A DNA stretch of 45,634 bases from UBA1181 sp045617845. GTDB taxonomy: Bacteria; Bacteroidota; Bacteroidia; Bacteroidales; Paludibacteraceae. Positions 7,611 to 15,688 of this stretch are shown here, in pieces; position 1 is the first letter of the stretch, and every line of letters begins with the position of its first letter. Under the pieces are notes generated by a model. That model saw nothing but the letters and a program-made list of their open reading frames with translations. It made no database searches and was not told where the DNA came from. The position numbers and the translations under genes were made by a program. Location: contig JAZLJL010000054.1 of NCBI GenBank assembly GCA_045617845.1, positions 1-45,634 on the forward strand, in the 5' to 3' direction.

Positions 7611-8648
7611 TTATTGGAAGAAATAGGTGTGCGAAATGTAGAACACGCCGTTCTTGCTCTTGTATTTGTCACCTCGGAAATCCGATTTGATGACATCGAC
7701 GAATCCCCAGTCGTAACCCATGGAGCTTCTCATGCCTTCGAAGTATTCTATGCCGACGGCAAGGCGCAGCCCGAAGTCGAACCTTCGTGTGTCGTAGAGC
7801 CTCTCTGTGTTGGTCTTGTCCCCGAACATACCGTAACTTTTGGACTGCTCGTAGTACTGTCCGTTATCTGTGGTTTTCCTCTTCTGGTCATATCGTCCGC
7901 CGATGGCGAAGGCGTAGTATGGACCTACCATGGGCGTGAATTCGAACCCCCTGAAGTGGAAACGGTAACTGGCTGTGGTTGGAATGACCAAGTAAAAAAG
8001 ATTTGTCTTCTCTTTGTACTCTTCGTGCAGGTAGTCCGCATGTTCTTCGAAGAAACGTTGGTAGCCCTTCCGTTGGAATTCCAGTCCTGCCTCCACGAAG
8101 AAATTCTCTTTTATCATGTCCATGTCATGGTCCGCCACGATACCGAAACGCACGTTGCAGACGCAGTGTTGGTAGATGTCTGTCTTGTCGAAATGGACGT
8201 TGGCTGGACCGATGCCACCGAACGCTCCCCAATGGTTGCTCTTAATGAATTTCGGGAAGTTGCCGTCAACGAATCTATAGTATAGTTTCTCGAAAACGGT
8301 CAGGTAAGGGTTGTCTCTGTCTTCTCTGTCCGCCCCTTGTTCCGTGGACGAAACGGTATCTGCGCTGACAGACGCTTCTGTGACAGAAGCCGTTTGGGGA
8401 ATGGAGGCGACGTCCGTCTCCGTGGTCTCGGAAACGGCTGCTTTTGTTTCCGTCGTTACGGCTCCTTCGTTCGGAATGGTTTCCGTGGATGGCGCCGCTT
8501 CCTGTTTTGGGAGCGTTGCCGTGGTGTCCTCCGTTAAGGTCATGGACGAGGCGGTGGATTCCACGGCCTTGTCGACATTCTCTTGGCAGAATACATTTTG
8601 AGTAAGGCATGCGAGTAAAATGCACGCTATGTTGATCCTATATTTCAT
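7611..8648 (-). CDS. Signal-peptide protein: Thr/Ser/Glu-rich linker plus probable outer-membrane beta-barrel
   Basis: A 345-residue protein. I chose the ATG at 8648 because it begins a clean signal peptide (MKYRINIACILLACLTQNVF, then CQ); a further in-frame start 11 codons upstream would spoil it. Residues about 25-115 are low-complexity, dominated by Thr, Ser, Glu, Ala and Val. The rest has alternating aromatic and polar residues and Gly-rich turns (GAFGGIGPANVHF, FTPMVGPYYAFAIGGRYD) and ends in HTYFFQ, as in PorT-like or porin-family small barrels. No specific substrate can be assigned. It heads a minus-strand set with the GH9 gene, so a link to glucan handling is possible but is inference. 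Confidence 0.7.
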   Translation of the reverse strand: MKYRINIACILLACLTQNVFCQENVDKAVESTASSMTLTEDTTATLPKQEAAPSTETIPNEGAVTTETKAAVSETTETDVASIPQTASVTEASVSADTVSSTEQGADREDRDNPYLTVFEKLYYRFVDGNFPKFIKSNHWGAFGGIGPANVHFDKTDIYQHCVCNVRFGIVADHDMDMIKENFFVEAGLEFQRKGYQRFFEEHADYLHEEYKEKTNLFYLVIPTTASYRFHFRGFEFTPMVGPYYAFAIGGRYDQKRKTTDNGQYYEQSKSYGMFGDKTNTERLYDTRRFDFGLRLAVGIEYFEGMRSSMGYDWGFVDVIKSDFRGDKYKSKNGVFYISHTYFFQ

Positions 8649-8678
8649 GTGTTTTAGTTTCCTATTATTATAAAGGTA

Positions 8679-8686
8679 CAAAGATA
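8679..8686 (-). promoter_or_regulatory. -7 promoter element for the beta-barrel/GH9/methyltransferase set
   Basis: The minus strand reads TATCTTTG, a perfect TAnnTTTG, 31 bp before the ATG at 8648. No clear TTTG -33 element is seen at the usual distance. Confidence 0.55.
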
Positions 8687-8835
8687 ATAATAAAAGCCCA
8701 ACGAATCGTTATCTTTTCTCTTGCTAGAGAGAATAATAGTGTTGATTCGTGAACTTATGCTTTGTGTGTTTGTGGAGATAGTGTCCCTTCCCGCCCTATG
8801 ATTAGTGTGCTTATGATGGATGTGTTTAAAAAGGT

Positions 8836-9238
8836 TTGTTGAAGTATAGATGTATTCTCTTCGAAAAAAGGGCCAATGCGGGGAAACTCCGTTCCCAGGC
8901 TGTCGTCAATAATGTGAATGGATATATATTATTGCCTGACGATTGGACGCTTCCTGAGGGTGTCGTTTTCACGTCACAAGCTAACGATTTCTCAACCAAC
9001 GTTTATGACGTTCTTCAATGGAAGAAGATGCAATCCGTAGGAGCGGTATTTTTGCCTTGCGGTGGTCCGTTACTAATCTTCGGTATACGACGCAAATGCC
9101 AATGGAGACTACTGGTCGACGACAGCGAAGGATGGAACATGATGCTATGGCATATATTTTGACAGTAATAGGGCTTCGTGCGTGCGTGAATACAAACGAG
9201 AAGGTGGACGTTGCGTTCGTCTCGTGATGGAGAAGTAA
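8836..9238 (+). pseudogene. FISUMP-family (Fibrobacter succinogenes major paralogous domain) surface protein remnant
   Basis: The segment NGYILLPDDWTLPEGVVFTS, then NDFSTNVYDVLQWKKMQSVG and GAVFLPCGG, is a typical FISUMP C-terminal half. After a frameshift, the expected continuation appears in another frame: GDYWSTTAKDGT, an in-frame TGA, then YGIYFDSNRASCVREYKR and GGRCVRLVMEK with TAA at 9236-9238. Both a frameshift and an internal stop are present, and no N-terminal part or signal peptide remains. FISUMP domains occur in secreted or surface proteins of Bacteroidetes and Fibrobacter. A terminator follows at 9267, so the original 3' end is preserved. Confidence 0.8.
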
Positions 9239-9266
9239 TCCTATATAAGGTCTTATATTATTAGGT

Positions 9267-9306
9267 GTCCCGTGTTCTTCCCTAAGAATGCGGGACGTTT
9301 TTTATT
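9267..9306 (+). terminator. Rho-independent terminator after the FISUMP remnant
   Basis: GTCCCG (9267-9272) pairs with CGGGAC (9291-9296), with an inner TTCTT/AAGAA stem and a GTTTTTTATTTT tail. It still looks functional although the gene before it is dead. Confidence 0.85.
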
Positions 9307-9556
9307 TTGTTTTAGATGCGAAACCTCTTTACGTATATTTTTTTATGCGAAGTTGCGTGTGTTTTTACAGGTGATGATGATGGCCGTTAAAGTTGAATTT
9401 GTCAAGCCATTTTTTCCTGCATGTGGACGAGCTGTGTTTTGGCACAAACTTCCACGGAGTGCGCAAAACGCTCCCCCGCAATACACAAAAAGAGGGAAAG
9501 TGCGCAAAAAAAATGATGTAATAGCTTGTGAAATAACAAATTAAAATTCGATTATT
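9307..9556. other. Intergenic stretch with no gene seen
   Basis: Short frames exist here but show no family resemblance or plausible start. The tract is AT-rich with A-runs before the acyl-CoA ligase promoter. I see no RNA gene or strong dyad. Confidence 0.5.
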
Positions 9557-9588
9557 TTTGGAGGAGCATGTATCTTTAGTTAATTTTG
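9557..9588 (+). promoter_or_regulatory. Promoter of the acyl-CoA ligase gene
   Basis: TTTG at 9557-9560 and TAATTTTG at 9581-9588 with a 20-bp spacer match the Bacteroidetes -33/-7 consensus exactly. The -7 element ends 38 bp before ATG 9627. Confidence 0.8.
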
Positions 9589-9626
9589 CACAAAAAAAAG
9601 AAACTATAATTAAGAGAAAAAAATAT

Positions 9627-11291
9627 ATGAAATCTGAGTACGTAAAAACATTTGAGAATTCGTTCAAGGAAAATTGGGACCTCATGGCAATGACGGACTA
9701 TATATCCAAACATGAATTTTCCTATTCTCAAGTTGCGGAGGAAATCGCCAAGTTGCATTTGTTGTTTAAGGAGTTGAATATTAAGAAGGATGATAAGATC
9801 GCTTTGGTGGGAAGGAATACTCCGATGTGGGGAATCACATTTTTGGCGGTCGAGACCTATGGTGCGGTCATTGTACCTATTCTACAGGATTTCCATCCCG
9901 ATGATATCCATCATATCGTGAACCATTCCGAGGCAGTGTTGCTGTTCCTTTCCGATAACATTTGGGAGAACTTGGATGAAAAGAGAATCCCAGGTGTGCG
10001 CGGAATTTTCTCCATTACCGATTTCCGTTGCCTTTACCAAGGACAGGGAGAGACAATCCAGCTGACGATGAAGGGGTTGGACGACAAGTTCTCTCGTTTG
10101 TATCCAAATGGTTTCAGTAAAGAGGATGTGCGTTACGAAGAGAAGGATGACGCTGAATTGGTGATGATCAGTTATACTTCCGGAACAACGGGTTATAGCA
10201 AGGGCGTTATGATTTCGGGTTCCAATTTCATGTTCAACATCAAGTTTAGTTTGGCGTCCGACCAGGCGTCGAAGGGAAGCACGGTGCTCTCCATGCTTCC
10301 GTTGGCCCATGTGTATGGCCTGTTGGGCGAATTCATGGTCCAGATCGCTGCCGGTGCCCATGTCTATTTCCTGAACCGCCTTCCATCTCCGAAAGTTTTG
10401 ATCAAGGCGTTCAGCGACGTGCGTCCTAACTGTATTTTCCTTGTGCCTTTGGTGATTGAGAAGATATATAAGAACCAAGTGTTGCCTTCGATTAACAAAA
10501 CTTCCATGAAATTGGCCCTTAGTATCCCTGGCGTGAAGAGCAAGGTTTACAGCGAGGTGAGGAAGAAGTTGGTCGATACCTTCGGTGGACAATTCCATGC
10601 GATTGTAATCGGTGGTGCCGCGTTGAACGAGGAGACTGCCATGTTCCTCGACAAAATCAAGTTCCCGTATGTGATCGGGTATGGAATGACGGAGTGCGCT
10701 CCGCTTGTGGGGTATGCCTCATATGAGGAGTTTGTCCCAACTTCCGCCGGAAAATTGTTGCCGGGAATGGAGTACCAAGTGCTTTCCTCTGATCCCCATA
10801 AAGTCCCTGGTGAGATTCTGTTGAAGGGTGGCAATGTGATGATGGGCTACTTCAACAATCCGGAGGCCACAGCCGCCGCGATCGATGACGAGGGATGGCT
10901 GCATACCGGTGATGTGGGAATTATCGACGAGAATAGGAACATCTTCTTGAAGGGTCGTTGTAAGAATATGTTGCTCGGACCTTCCGGCCAGAATATTTAT
11001 CCTGAGACCATCGAGGCTAGGTTGAGCAATATGCCTTTCGTGTCGGAGTGTATCGTCACCCAACAGAATAATAAGTTGGTCGCTTTGGTTTATCCTGATT
11101 ATGCCGCTATGGACGAGAGCCACATCCAAAAAGATGCCTTGGAGGTGATCATGGAGGAGAATAGGGCGAATTTGAATAAGGTTGTGGCGTCGTATGAGGC
11201 CATCACGAAAATCATTATTTACCCTAATGAGTTCGAAAAAACTCCTAAAAAGAGCATAAAAAGGTATTTGTACGAAAATCTGAACGCATAA
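9627..11291 (+). CDS. AMP-forming long-chain acyl-CoA ligase
   Basis: A 554-residue ANL-superfamily enzyme that should adenylate a fatty acid and transfer it to CoA. The ATP-binding P-loop SYTSGTTGYSKG begins at residue 182. GYGMTECAP is the A5 motif and GWLHTGDVG the A7 motif; a K-containing end (EFEKTPKKSIKRY) carries the likely catalytic Lys. I chose ATG 9627 (MKSEYVKTFENSF) because an in-frame ATG upstream overlaps the promoter. It is a single-gene unit with its own promoter. The chain-length preference is not readable; an acyl-ACP synthetase role is also possible. Confidence 0.92.
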   Translation: MKSEYVKTFENSFKENWDLMAMTDYISKHEFSYSQVAEEIAKLHLLFKELNIKKDDKIALVGRNTPMWGITFLAVETYGAVIVPILQDFHPDDIHHIVNHSEAVLLFLSDNIWENLDEKRIPGVRGIFSITDFRCLYQGQGETIQLTMKGLDDKFSRLYPNGFSKEDVRYEEKDDAELVMISYTSGTTGYSKGVMISGSNFMFNIKFSLASDQASKGSTVLSMLPLAHVYGLLGEFMVQIAAGAHVYFLNRLPSPKVLIKAFSDVRPNCIFLVPLVIEKIYKNQVLPSINKTSMKLALSIPGVKSKVYSEVRKKLVDTFGGQFHAIVIGGAALNEETAMFLDKIKFPYVIGYGMTECAPLVGYASYEEFVPTSAGKLLPGMEYQVLSSDPHKVPGEILLKGGNVMMGYFNNPEATAAAIDDEGWLHTGDVGIIDENRNIFLKGRCKNMLLGPSGQNIYPETIEARLSNMPFVSECIVTQQNNKLVALVYPDYAAMDESHIQKDALEVIMEENRANLNKVVASYEAITKIIIYPNEFEKTPKKSIKRYLYENLNA

Positions 11292-11390
11292 CCGCATGTT
11301 TTTTGTGTTGTTAATCGTTTGGATATTAGGTTATTAGCTCGGTTTTTACTTTTTTTTACATCCTTTAAAAAAAATAGTATACTATTTAGA

Positions 11391-11418
11391 TTGTTGTAAA
11401 AAAAAATATATAACTTTG
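11391..11418 (+). promoter_or_regulatory. Promoter of the small Ala/Val-rich lipoprotein
   Basis: TAACTTTG at 11411-11418 is a perfect -7 element; a TTGT at 11391-11394 is an approximate -33. The leader to ATG 11497 is about 70 nt and AT-rich. Confidence 0.65.
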
Positions 11419-11496
11419 CGGTGTTTTCGAAAAGAGACATTGAGTTTAAGAAGATACATTGAAAATACGTTGTTTAATTTATTAATAATAAAAAAA

Positions 11497-11730
11497 ATGA
11501 AAAAAGTAGTTTTATTTTTCGCTGTTGCAGCTGCATGTGCTTTGACGGCTTGCGATCAACCTGCTAACGTACAACCTACAGAGACTATCGACTCAACTGT
11601 AACTGAGGTAGCTGAAGTTGTTGATAGTACTGTTGCTGCTGTTGTTGATTCAGCTGCTGCTGCTGTTGATTCAGCTGCTGCTGTTGTTGATTCTGCTGCT
11701 GCAACTGTTGCTGAGGCTGTTGCTGAGTAA
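11497..11730 (+). CDS. Small lipoprotein with Val-Asp-Ser-Ala heptad repeats
   Basis: A 77-residue precursor: lipoprotein signal MKKVVLFFAVAAACALTAC with lipobox LTAC, then about 15 residues, then a near-perfect seven-residue periodicity of the type VDSAAAA repeated four to five times and ending VAEAVAE. The pattern predicts one long alpha-helix, possibly a coiled coil, anchored to a membrane by lipid. This resembles the architecture, not the sequence, of small helical outer-membrane lipoproteins such as Lpp, but there is no C-terminal Lys for peptidoglycan linkage. ATG 11497 was chosen for the signal peptide. It has its own promoter and a strong UUCG-loop terminator, so it could be well expressed. 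Function unknown. Confidence 0.75.
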   Translation: MKKVVLFFAVAAACALTACDQPANVQPTETIDSTVTEVAEVVDSTVAAVVDSAAAAVDSAAAVVDSAAATVAEAVAE

Positions 11731-11748
11731 TTCATCGCAGATGAGAAA

Positions 11749-11785
11749 TAAAAAAGGCGGACTTCGGTTCGCCTTTTTTATTTTA
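11749..11785 (+). terminator. Terminator with UUCG tetraloop
   Basis: AAAAAGGCGGAC pairs with GTTCGCCTTTTT around a TTCG loop (11763-11766) closed by C-G, then a T-run. It is an especially stable hairpin directly after the small lipoprotein gene. Confidence 0.9.
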
Positions 11786-11972
11786 ATAAGCCTGGTATGC
11801 ACGCCGTGTTCGTGAATGTTTTCCTCTTGGGTGACTTTTTGAACCACTGCTTTTGCGGGCTCTCTACATAGTTGAGAGGTGTTCGTGTGAAAAAGTCATT
11901 TTTTTGTGTGGTTCCCTAATGTGAATAAATTTGAAATTTGACTGAAAAATTGGATTTGTTTGCGTTGTTTTG

Positions 11973-12004
11973 TTTGAAAGCATTGTGATAATTTTTTATT
12001 TTCG
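11973..12004 (+). promoter_or_regulatory. Promoter of the 131-residue lipoprotein
   Basis: TTTG at 11973-11976 and TATTTTCG at 11997-12004 are separated by 20 bp; the -7 differs from TAnnTTTG at one base. Confidence 0.65.
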
Positions 12005-12032
12005 CGTTATTAAAAACACAATTGAAATAAAG

Positions 12033-12428
12033 ATGAGACATTCGATTATATTGTTGGGAATTATTACACTGTTATCTTCTTGTGAGTATGTTACGGAGAT
12101 AAAACAGAAACCTGCCATTAAGTCCTATTCGGAAATGTCGGCTGAAGAGAAATTGGCCGATGAACGTAACTTTGTAAAGAATATGGCCGCTGTGAATTAT
12201 TTGGAAGACGCCAGTGTGGTCGGTGATACGATGTATATCGGTTGTTCTTCCCGTAGGGGGGAGGAGCATTTTCAGGATAACTTGGCTAGGACGTTCCTTC
12301 ACGACATGCGTAAGGCTGGTTATACCCATATACAGTGTTGCCGTGTCATCAGTACCTCCCATGAATTCGTGTGGACCGACACGCTTATCCAAGGAAGGAC
12401 CATCGGTTTCGCTATGGAAGGAAAATAA
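12033..12428 (+). CDS. Lipoprotein of unknown function
   Basis: A 131-residue protein with lipoprotein signal MRHSIILLGIITLLSSC (lipobox LSSC), then EYVTEIKQKPAIK. ATG 12033 was preferred over an upstream in-frame ATG because it starts the signal peptide. The mature part is mixed alpha/beta, with a Cys-containing segment YIGCSSRRGEEHFQDNLA, but no family is recognised. It ends 156 bp before a convergent gene, with a shared terminator between. It has its own promoter, so it is probably a single-gene unit. Confidence 0.75.
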   Translation: MRHSIILLGIITLLSSCEYVTEIKQKPAIKSYSEMSAEEKLADERNFVKNMAAVNYLEDASVVGDTMYIGCSSRRGEEHFQDNLARTFLHDMRKAGYTHIQCCRVISTSHEFVWTDTLIQGRTIGFAMEGK

Positions 12429-12530
12429 TTACTTGCAGACTTCTCCAATGACGTTTTTGCCTTGTGATCTATTGATTGGTAGTCGCGGAAGATTGGGGGA
12501 GGGAAAGACATTGTTTCTGTGGTAAACGCA

Positions 12531-12569
12531 TAAAAAAAGCGGCAATGTGAATTTGCCGCTTTTTTTTAT
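12531..12569. terminator. Bidirectional terminator between convergent genes
   Basis: A-run, GCGGCAA (12539-12545), short loop, TTGCCGC, T-run. It serves the lipoprotein gene on the left and the minus-strand gene that ends at 12584. Confidence 0.9.
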
Positions 12570-12583
12570 GCCATTGTTCCGCT

Positions 12584-13069
12584 TTATTTTTTCGCGAATG
12601 CCTTTTTCACCTTCGCCTCCAGTTCATCCTCCATTTCGAAATCTTTCAGGAAGACAACTGAATAACGTGTGGATTTCTTTGGGGACATGACGGTGATACG
12701 GAATTCCCCTGAGTCATATTCGTAAAGCTTGATGTAATACTTCTCCAAGGTTCTTTTGTTCATACACTCGTAGTTGAGGTATTTGTAATCCTTTTTGATA
12801 ATCCATTTCTGTGGCTTGTCGAATATTTCGAACACGGTGGTTTTTTTCCCTAATTTGTCGTCTGTGACGATGTAATTGTTCGTCATGTCCAAGACAATAA
12901 CGGTAGAACTTTGTTCCCATGCGCCCCAAACATATAATCCCTTGGACTGTTGCGTTACGACGCCGTCAGTTTGTCTGAACGACTTAAACGCAATAGCCTG
13001 TCCGTTCACCGTGCCGATGGACACCAACGTGAACAGGAGATACAATATATATTTCATCATTCTTTCCAT
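12584..13069 (-). CDS. Secreted or periplasmic protein of unknown function
   Basis: About 161 residues. Three starts lie close together (ATG at 13069, 13060 and 13057); all give a signal peptide around MMKYILYLLFTLVSIGTVNG. I give the first. The mature part is rich in Tyr, Lys and Thr with beta-strand-like runs (STVIVLDMTNNYIVTD, RYSVVFLKDFEM) and a Lys-rich end. No family is recognised. It lies 27 bp after the transglycosylase gene on the same strand, so the two are probably co-transcribed; that suggests an envelope role, but it is only inference. Confidence 0.7.
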   Translation of the reverse strand: MERMMKYILYLLFTLVSIGTVNGQAIAFKSFRQTDGVVTQQSKGLYVWGAWEQSSTVIVLDMTNNYIVTDDKLGKKTTVFEIFDKPQKWIIKKDYKYLNYECMNKRTLEKYYIKLYEYDSGEFRITVMSPKKSTRYSVVFLKDFEMEDELEAKVKKAFAKK

Positions 13070-13096
13070 AATCAATGTTCTTTTAATCCGTTAATA

Positions 13097-14062
13097 CTAC
13101 GGGTTTGTGACCCAATTCGCTTGATGTACTTTCCCGTTGACGGGATCGAATTTCAGCGCTTCCTTCTTTGGTATTTTAATGAAATATTCCTTCAACTCTT
13201 TGTTTGGCAACTTATTGCTTCTGAGCCATGGATTCGCGTCTTTGAGCAATTGGTAATTGATGCCCCTTTCTTTGGCGAAATCCGTTAGATTGTTGATTGT
13301 GGTGTCCACCTTGACAATGTCCGATTCTACTGGGTAGTACAAATCGTTTCTTGTCAAGTAGAAACCCATTCGTTGAGGGTTTTCCATTAGATACTTTGCC
13401 ATAATTATCCGGAAGACATACCTGTTTGTTTCTTCGCTGAACAACATGTCGAAGTAGTTGTTGGTCTGTTGTGCCTCAATCTGTCTCATGACGCGGGCGT
13501 GGCCTGTGTTGTAGGCGGCTGCCGCCAAAGCCCAGCTTCCTGTGGCGTCATGTGTGTGTTTCAGCATTGAGCAAGCCACCTTTGTGGCTTTTTCCACATT
13601 ATAGCGTTCATCGATATCATCGTTGACTACTAACCCCGCGTCTTTCCCTGTTCCTGGTAGGATCTGCCAAATGCCCACCGCTTTTGCTGGGGATTGGACA
13701 CGTTGGTCTAGATTGCTTTCAATCAGGGCTAAATATTTGAAATCGTCCGGGACTCCGTTTTCCTTTAAAATCGGCTCTATGATCGGGAAGAATTTGTTCG
13801 CCCTTTTGATGAGGAGGAATATCTGAGAATGCCAATAGGAAAAACTCAGTAATTCCCTGTCGAACCTTTCCCGTAAATAGTAATTCGACAACTCCACCTT
13901 TTCTCCGAAGATGTAAATCTCTTGGGGAATGGTAGGGGCGGAGTAGCACGGCTCCGGACATTTCGTGGAAACCGTTGTTTCCATCGGATCATTTGCTGCG
14001 CAATCGCAAAGTGGTAACATGATCAATGCCGCCCAACTTCCGATTTTGTATAATCTTTTCAT
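13097..14062 (-). CDS. MltD-like lytic transglycosylase (SLT domain)
   Basis: A 321-residue enzyme predicted to cleave the MurNAc-GlcNAc bond in peptidoglycan with formation of a 1,6-anhydro end. The SLT catalytic Glu is E115 in LALIESNLDQ, followed by the family patterns SPAKAVGIWQI and ALAAAAYNTG. A C-terminal region (DTTINNLTDFAKERGINYQL and onward) resembles a LysM-type glycan-binding module. ATG 14062 was chosen because the N-terminus MKRLYKIGSWAALIMLPLC is signal-like; the Cys near 19-21 might be lipidated, but the lipobox is weak. It precedes the 161-residue secreted protein on the same strand. Confidence 0.9.
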   Translation of the reverse strand: MKRLYKIGSWAALIMLPLCDCAANDPMETTVSTKCPEPCYSAPTIPQEIYIFGEKVELSNYYLRERFDRELLSFSYWHSQIFLLIKRANKFFPIIEPILKENGVPDDFKYLALIESNLDQRVQSPAKAVGIWQILPGTGKDAGLVVNDDIDERYNVEKATKVACSMLKHTHDATGSWALAAAAYNTGHARVMRQIEAQQTNNYFDMLFSEETNRYVFRIIMAKYLMENPQRMGFYLTRNDLYYPVESDIVKVDTTINNLTDFAKERGINYQLLKDANPWLRSNKLPNKELKEYFIKIPKKEALKFDPVNGKVHQANWVTNP

Positions 14063-14141
14063 CGTGAATCTTCTCTTGCTAATGTTCAACCTCTAATCAT
14101 CCAATCTCTTATACATAATTTACAAAGCGGTAACCTCGTCT

Positions 14142-15242
14142 TTAGGCATGGAATACAAACATCGGTGTGTCTGTGTGGAATACCATTTTTCTTGCCATGC
14201 TTGGGTTAAATAACCTGGTGAATAGGTTCCTTTTGTGCGTTGTCAAGGCAATTGCGTCGATACTGTTTTTGTGAATGAACTCGTCGTAAGCGGAGAGTAT
14301 GTCTGTTCCCGGTATCAAGGTGTACTCGAACTTGTTGTTCGGGTAGTTCTGCTGGAAATAGGCTTTGATGCCGCTTAACTTTATCTCTGCCCAACTGTCG
14401 TCCTTCTTGTCGAAATGTATGAAGTGGACGCTCACGTTGTTGGGCTTTAATAGGGTCATCATTTTGTCGAATGCGATCAAGTCTTTGTCGTCGAAACTTG
14501 TGGAGAAGGCGACGCTCTTGATTTCTTCGAATCTGTTTAGGTTGACGTTCTCCGGTATGGTTAACACTGGCACGTGCGAGCGTTCTATTATTTCCGCCGT
14601 CACGCTACCGATGAAGTCCATGTCTTTTTTGTCGCATCCCCTGGTGCCCATGATGATGATTCTCGGATTGTGCCTTTCCGCATATCCTAAAATCTGGTCT
14701 TCCGGAACACCTTCGCGTAATACATGTCTGTAACTGATACGGGGCCATTTCCCTTCGGCTATGGAGCCCTCGATCTTTGATTCTAAATCTATTAAATTCT
14801 TTTTAGCGTTTTCCAACATCTCAAGGGCGGACTCCTCCGTCTTGCCGTCGTGGTTAATCACTTCTCCGATGGGCATCGACGAGAAGGATGGGGGAAGGTA
14901 CGCATGGAACAATATAACTTCGGCGTCCAATGTGGCGGCGAGCGGAAACGCGAACTCGCAAGCCTTTAGTGAGTAGTCCGAGAAGTCGATCGGGAGAAGC
15001 ACCATCGCTTTTTTGTTCATCTCTTCCAATGCTTTGCTGAGCCCCTCTTTATTGTTCATCTCTTCGATAATGCCTAACGCTTTGGGTAGGTCGCTTTCCT
15101 TAATGCGTACTCTGACGCCAACCGGTAATATTTGGTTGACGTTGTGTATGTACACGTCTATTCCGTGCACTTCCAACACTGACTTAAGTATTTGGGCCTT
15201 GTCGTAGGTATGTATCGCTACTGTCACCAAATTTTCTTCCAT
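14142..15242 (-). CDS. Tandem universal stress protein with N-terminal DUF2007-like domain
   Basis: A 366-residue cytoplasmic protein with three parts. Residues 1-65 (HTYDKAQILKSVLEVHGIDV and following) resemble the DUF2007 putative signal-transducing fold. Residues about 78-225 are a UspA domain whose ATP motif G-2x-G-9x-G-S is intact (GTRGCDKKDMDFIGSV). Residues about 230-366 are a second UspA-like domain in which that motif is degenerate (ALTTHKRNLFTRLF). So only one half should bind nucleotide. It has a good promoter and a 17-bp palindrome upstream of it. The DUF2007 fusion is my reading from pattern, less certain than UspA. Confidence 0.85.
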   Translation of the reverse strand: MEENLVTVAIHTYDKAQILKSVLEVHGIDVYIHNVNQILPVGVRVRIKESDLPKALGIIEEMNNKEGLSKALEEMNKKAMVLLPIDFSDYSLKACEFAFPLAATLDAEVILFHAYLPPSFSSMPIGEVINHDGKTEESALEMLENAKKNLIDLESKIEGSIAEGKWPRISYRHVLREGVPEDQILGYAERHNPRIIIMGTRGCDKKDMDFIGSVTAEIIERSHVPVLTIPENVNLNRFEEIKSVAFSTSFDDKDLIAFDKMMTLLKPNNVSVHFIHFDKKDDSWAEIKLSGIKAYFQQNYPNNKFEYTLIPGTDILSAYDEFIHKNSIDAIALTTHKRNLFTRLFNPSMARKMVFHTDTPMFVFHA

Positions 15243-15294
15243 AATCTTCCTCCTTTATCCGTTTCATCAAATCTCTTTCATCACATATCCTCTT

Positions 15295-15326
15295 CAAAGA
15301 TAGGAAATTTACTTTTTAGATTCAAA
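15295..15326 (-). promoter_or_regulatory. Promoter of the universal stress protein gene
   Basis: Minus strand: -33 TTTG at 15326-15323 and -7 TATCTTTG at 15302-15295, with a 20-bp spacer; both match consensus. Confidence 0.8.
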
Positions 15327-15333
15327 ATTTTAG

Positions 15334-15350
15334 GGAAGTAATTTACTTCC
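15334..15350. promoter_or_regulatory. 17-bp perfect inverted repeat, candidate operator
   Basis: GGAAGTAA-T-TTACTTCC is a perfect dyad immediately upstream of the -33 element of the universal stress protein promoter, where an activator would bind. No factor can be named. Confidence 0.5.
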
Positions 15351-15688
15351 AAATGAATACTTTTTTGTCTTTTTTTTTATCTTATCTAATAAACTTCCCG
15401 TATCATTGATGATTGATGTTTCGTCGGCTCTGGTGTGTTTGTGTTACTTGCTGAGTGTCAGTTGTCTTGTCCGCGTTTCAATTTTTGTGCTTTTTCCCCC
15501 CTTGGTAAGTGTCCTCTCTAGTTTGCGGGTCTGTGGTGGTTTTGTCTTTCGTTTGTCGCTTCCCGTACTTAGCCGAGTGCGTTCCGATGATGCCTGTTAT
15601 CTGGAAAATCTTATGATGTATTGGCTTTCTTTCTAGGCTTTCTTGTTAATTTTTTATAACTTCGCGGAGTTTTTTAAAGATTTGAGAG
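15351..15688. other. Intergenic stretch without a supported gene
   Basis: A 76-codon plus-strand frame (15406-15636) is mostly Leu, Val, Ser and Cys from T-rich DNA and lacks family features, so I do not call it. A TAACTTCG at 15657-15664 is a likely -7 element for ispE, without a clear -33. Confidence 0.45.

Noticed and set aside
9272..9544. 90-codon plus-strand frame before the acyl-CoA ligase
   Set aside because: It begins within the terminator tail of the FISUMP remnant and shows no protein-like pattern.
15406..15636. 76-codon plus-strand frame upstream of ispE
   Set aside because: Its composition follows the T-rich DNA (Leu, Val, Ser, Cys), no family or signal is visible, and the frame ends before the likely ispE -7 element.
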